In this document: one piece after another, positions 5,022 to 5,150 of the stretch | Layout: every line of letters begins with the position of its first letter | How positions within the stretch are numbered: position 1 is the stretch's first letter | DNA from: DATDRQ01 sp035291645 | GTDB lineage: Bacteria > Chloroflexota > Anaerolineae > Anaerolineales > UBA4823 | Direction: 5' to 3' | NCBI GenBank assembly: GCA_035291645.1 | Contig: DATDRQ010000099.1 | Span: forward strand, 1 to 5,150 | Length of the DNA: 5,150 nucleotides | The notes under the pieces: generated by a model | The model's database searches: none | The model's input: the letters and a program-made list of their open reading frames with translations, nothing else | What the model was told of the DNA's origin: nothing | Translations under genes and position numbers: made by a program

Positions 5022-5150
5022 CCTGCAACCATCCCAGGTGTTGCGGCGGCATATCGCCCTGCCCTCCGACCATGGTTCGTGGGTTTTCCTGTTCAGCCCG
5101 CTGCTGATAGGGCTGTTCGCCGGGCGCAGCTGGTCAATCGCTTCGCTTTA
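5011..5150 (+). CDS. YwiC-like membrane protein (N-terminus only; runs off right edge)
   Basis: An ATG at 5011 opens a frame of 46 complete codons to the window edge. After a short polar leader comes LPSDHGSWVFLFSPLLIGLF (17-36). The P-x-x-HG-x-W motif followed directly by a membrane helix and a P-x-x-x-G element is the typical start of the YwiC-like family of polytopic membrane proteins, whose biochemical role is unknown. The start overlaps the last 11 nt of the preceding gene in another frame. There is no clear Shine-Dalgarno, so translation is probably coupled to that gene. Family identity rests on about 30 residues. Confidence 0.75.
   Translation, partial: MEISLQPSQVLRRHIALPSDHGSWVFLFSPLLIGLFAGRSWSIASL

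Overview
The window is GC-rich and bacterial. It most resembles an uncultured Chloroflexota genome of the Anaerolineae type. That is an inference from family content: an ECF sigma factor followed by a DUF5667/DUF5666-like membrane protein, a GT-C-like membrane protein, a terpenoid-cyclase-fold protein of the kind common in that phylum, and a YwiC-like protein. No rRNA or marker gene confirms it.

Layout. Bases 1-1009 (minus) hold the N-terminal 336 residues of a polytopic GT-C-like membrane protein that runs off the left edge. Bases 1010-1147 are intergenic and contain a strong 11-bp-stem hairpin. Bases 1148-2738 (minus) are a two-gene operon: an ECF sigma factor (2738 to 2181), overlapped by 14 nt by a single-pass membrane protein (2194 to 1148). 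The latter has a cytoplasmic N-terminus, a DUF5667-like helical region, a DUF5666-like beta domain and a C-terminal Asp-rich tandem-repeat tail. Bases 2739-2832 are the sigma promoter region. Bases 2833-3918 (minus) are a graveyard of two unrelated ABC transporter genes: a C-terminal OppF/DppF-like ATPase remnant with two in-frame TAGs, and an FtsX/MacB-like permease remnant with one in-frame TAG, a frameshifting 8-bp tandem duplication and large deletions. From 4002 the plus strand carries an intact 339-residue (alpha/alpha)6-type protein with a conserved-looking cysteine set. Its last 11 nt overlap the start of a YwiC-like membrane protein that runs off the right edge.

How the parts fit. 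The sigma/membrane-protein pair looks like a self-contained envelope-sensing switch: the membrane protein probably holds the sigma factor through its cytoplasmic N-terminus and exposes a regulatory and very acidic part outside. The decayed ABC block separates this minus-strand regulatory cluster from the plus-strand pair at the right. No mobile element, tRNA, rRNA or CRISPR array is visible. The most unusual items are the DDDDNGN repeat tail, the Cys set in the 339-residue protein, and the legible decay history of the ABC remnants.
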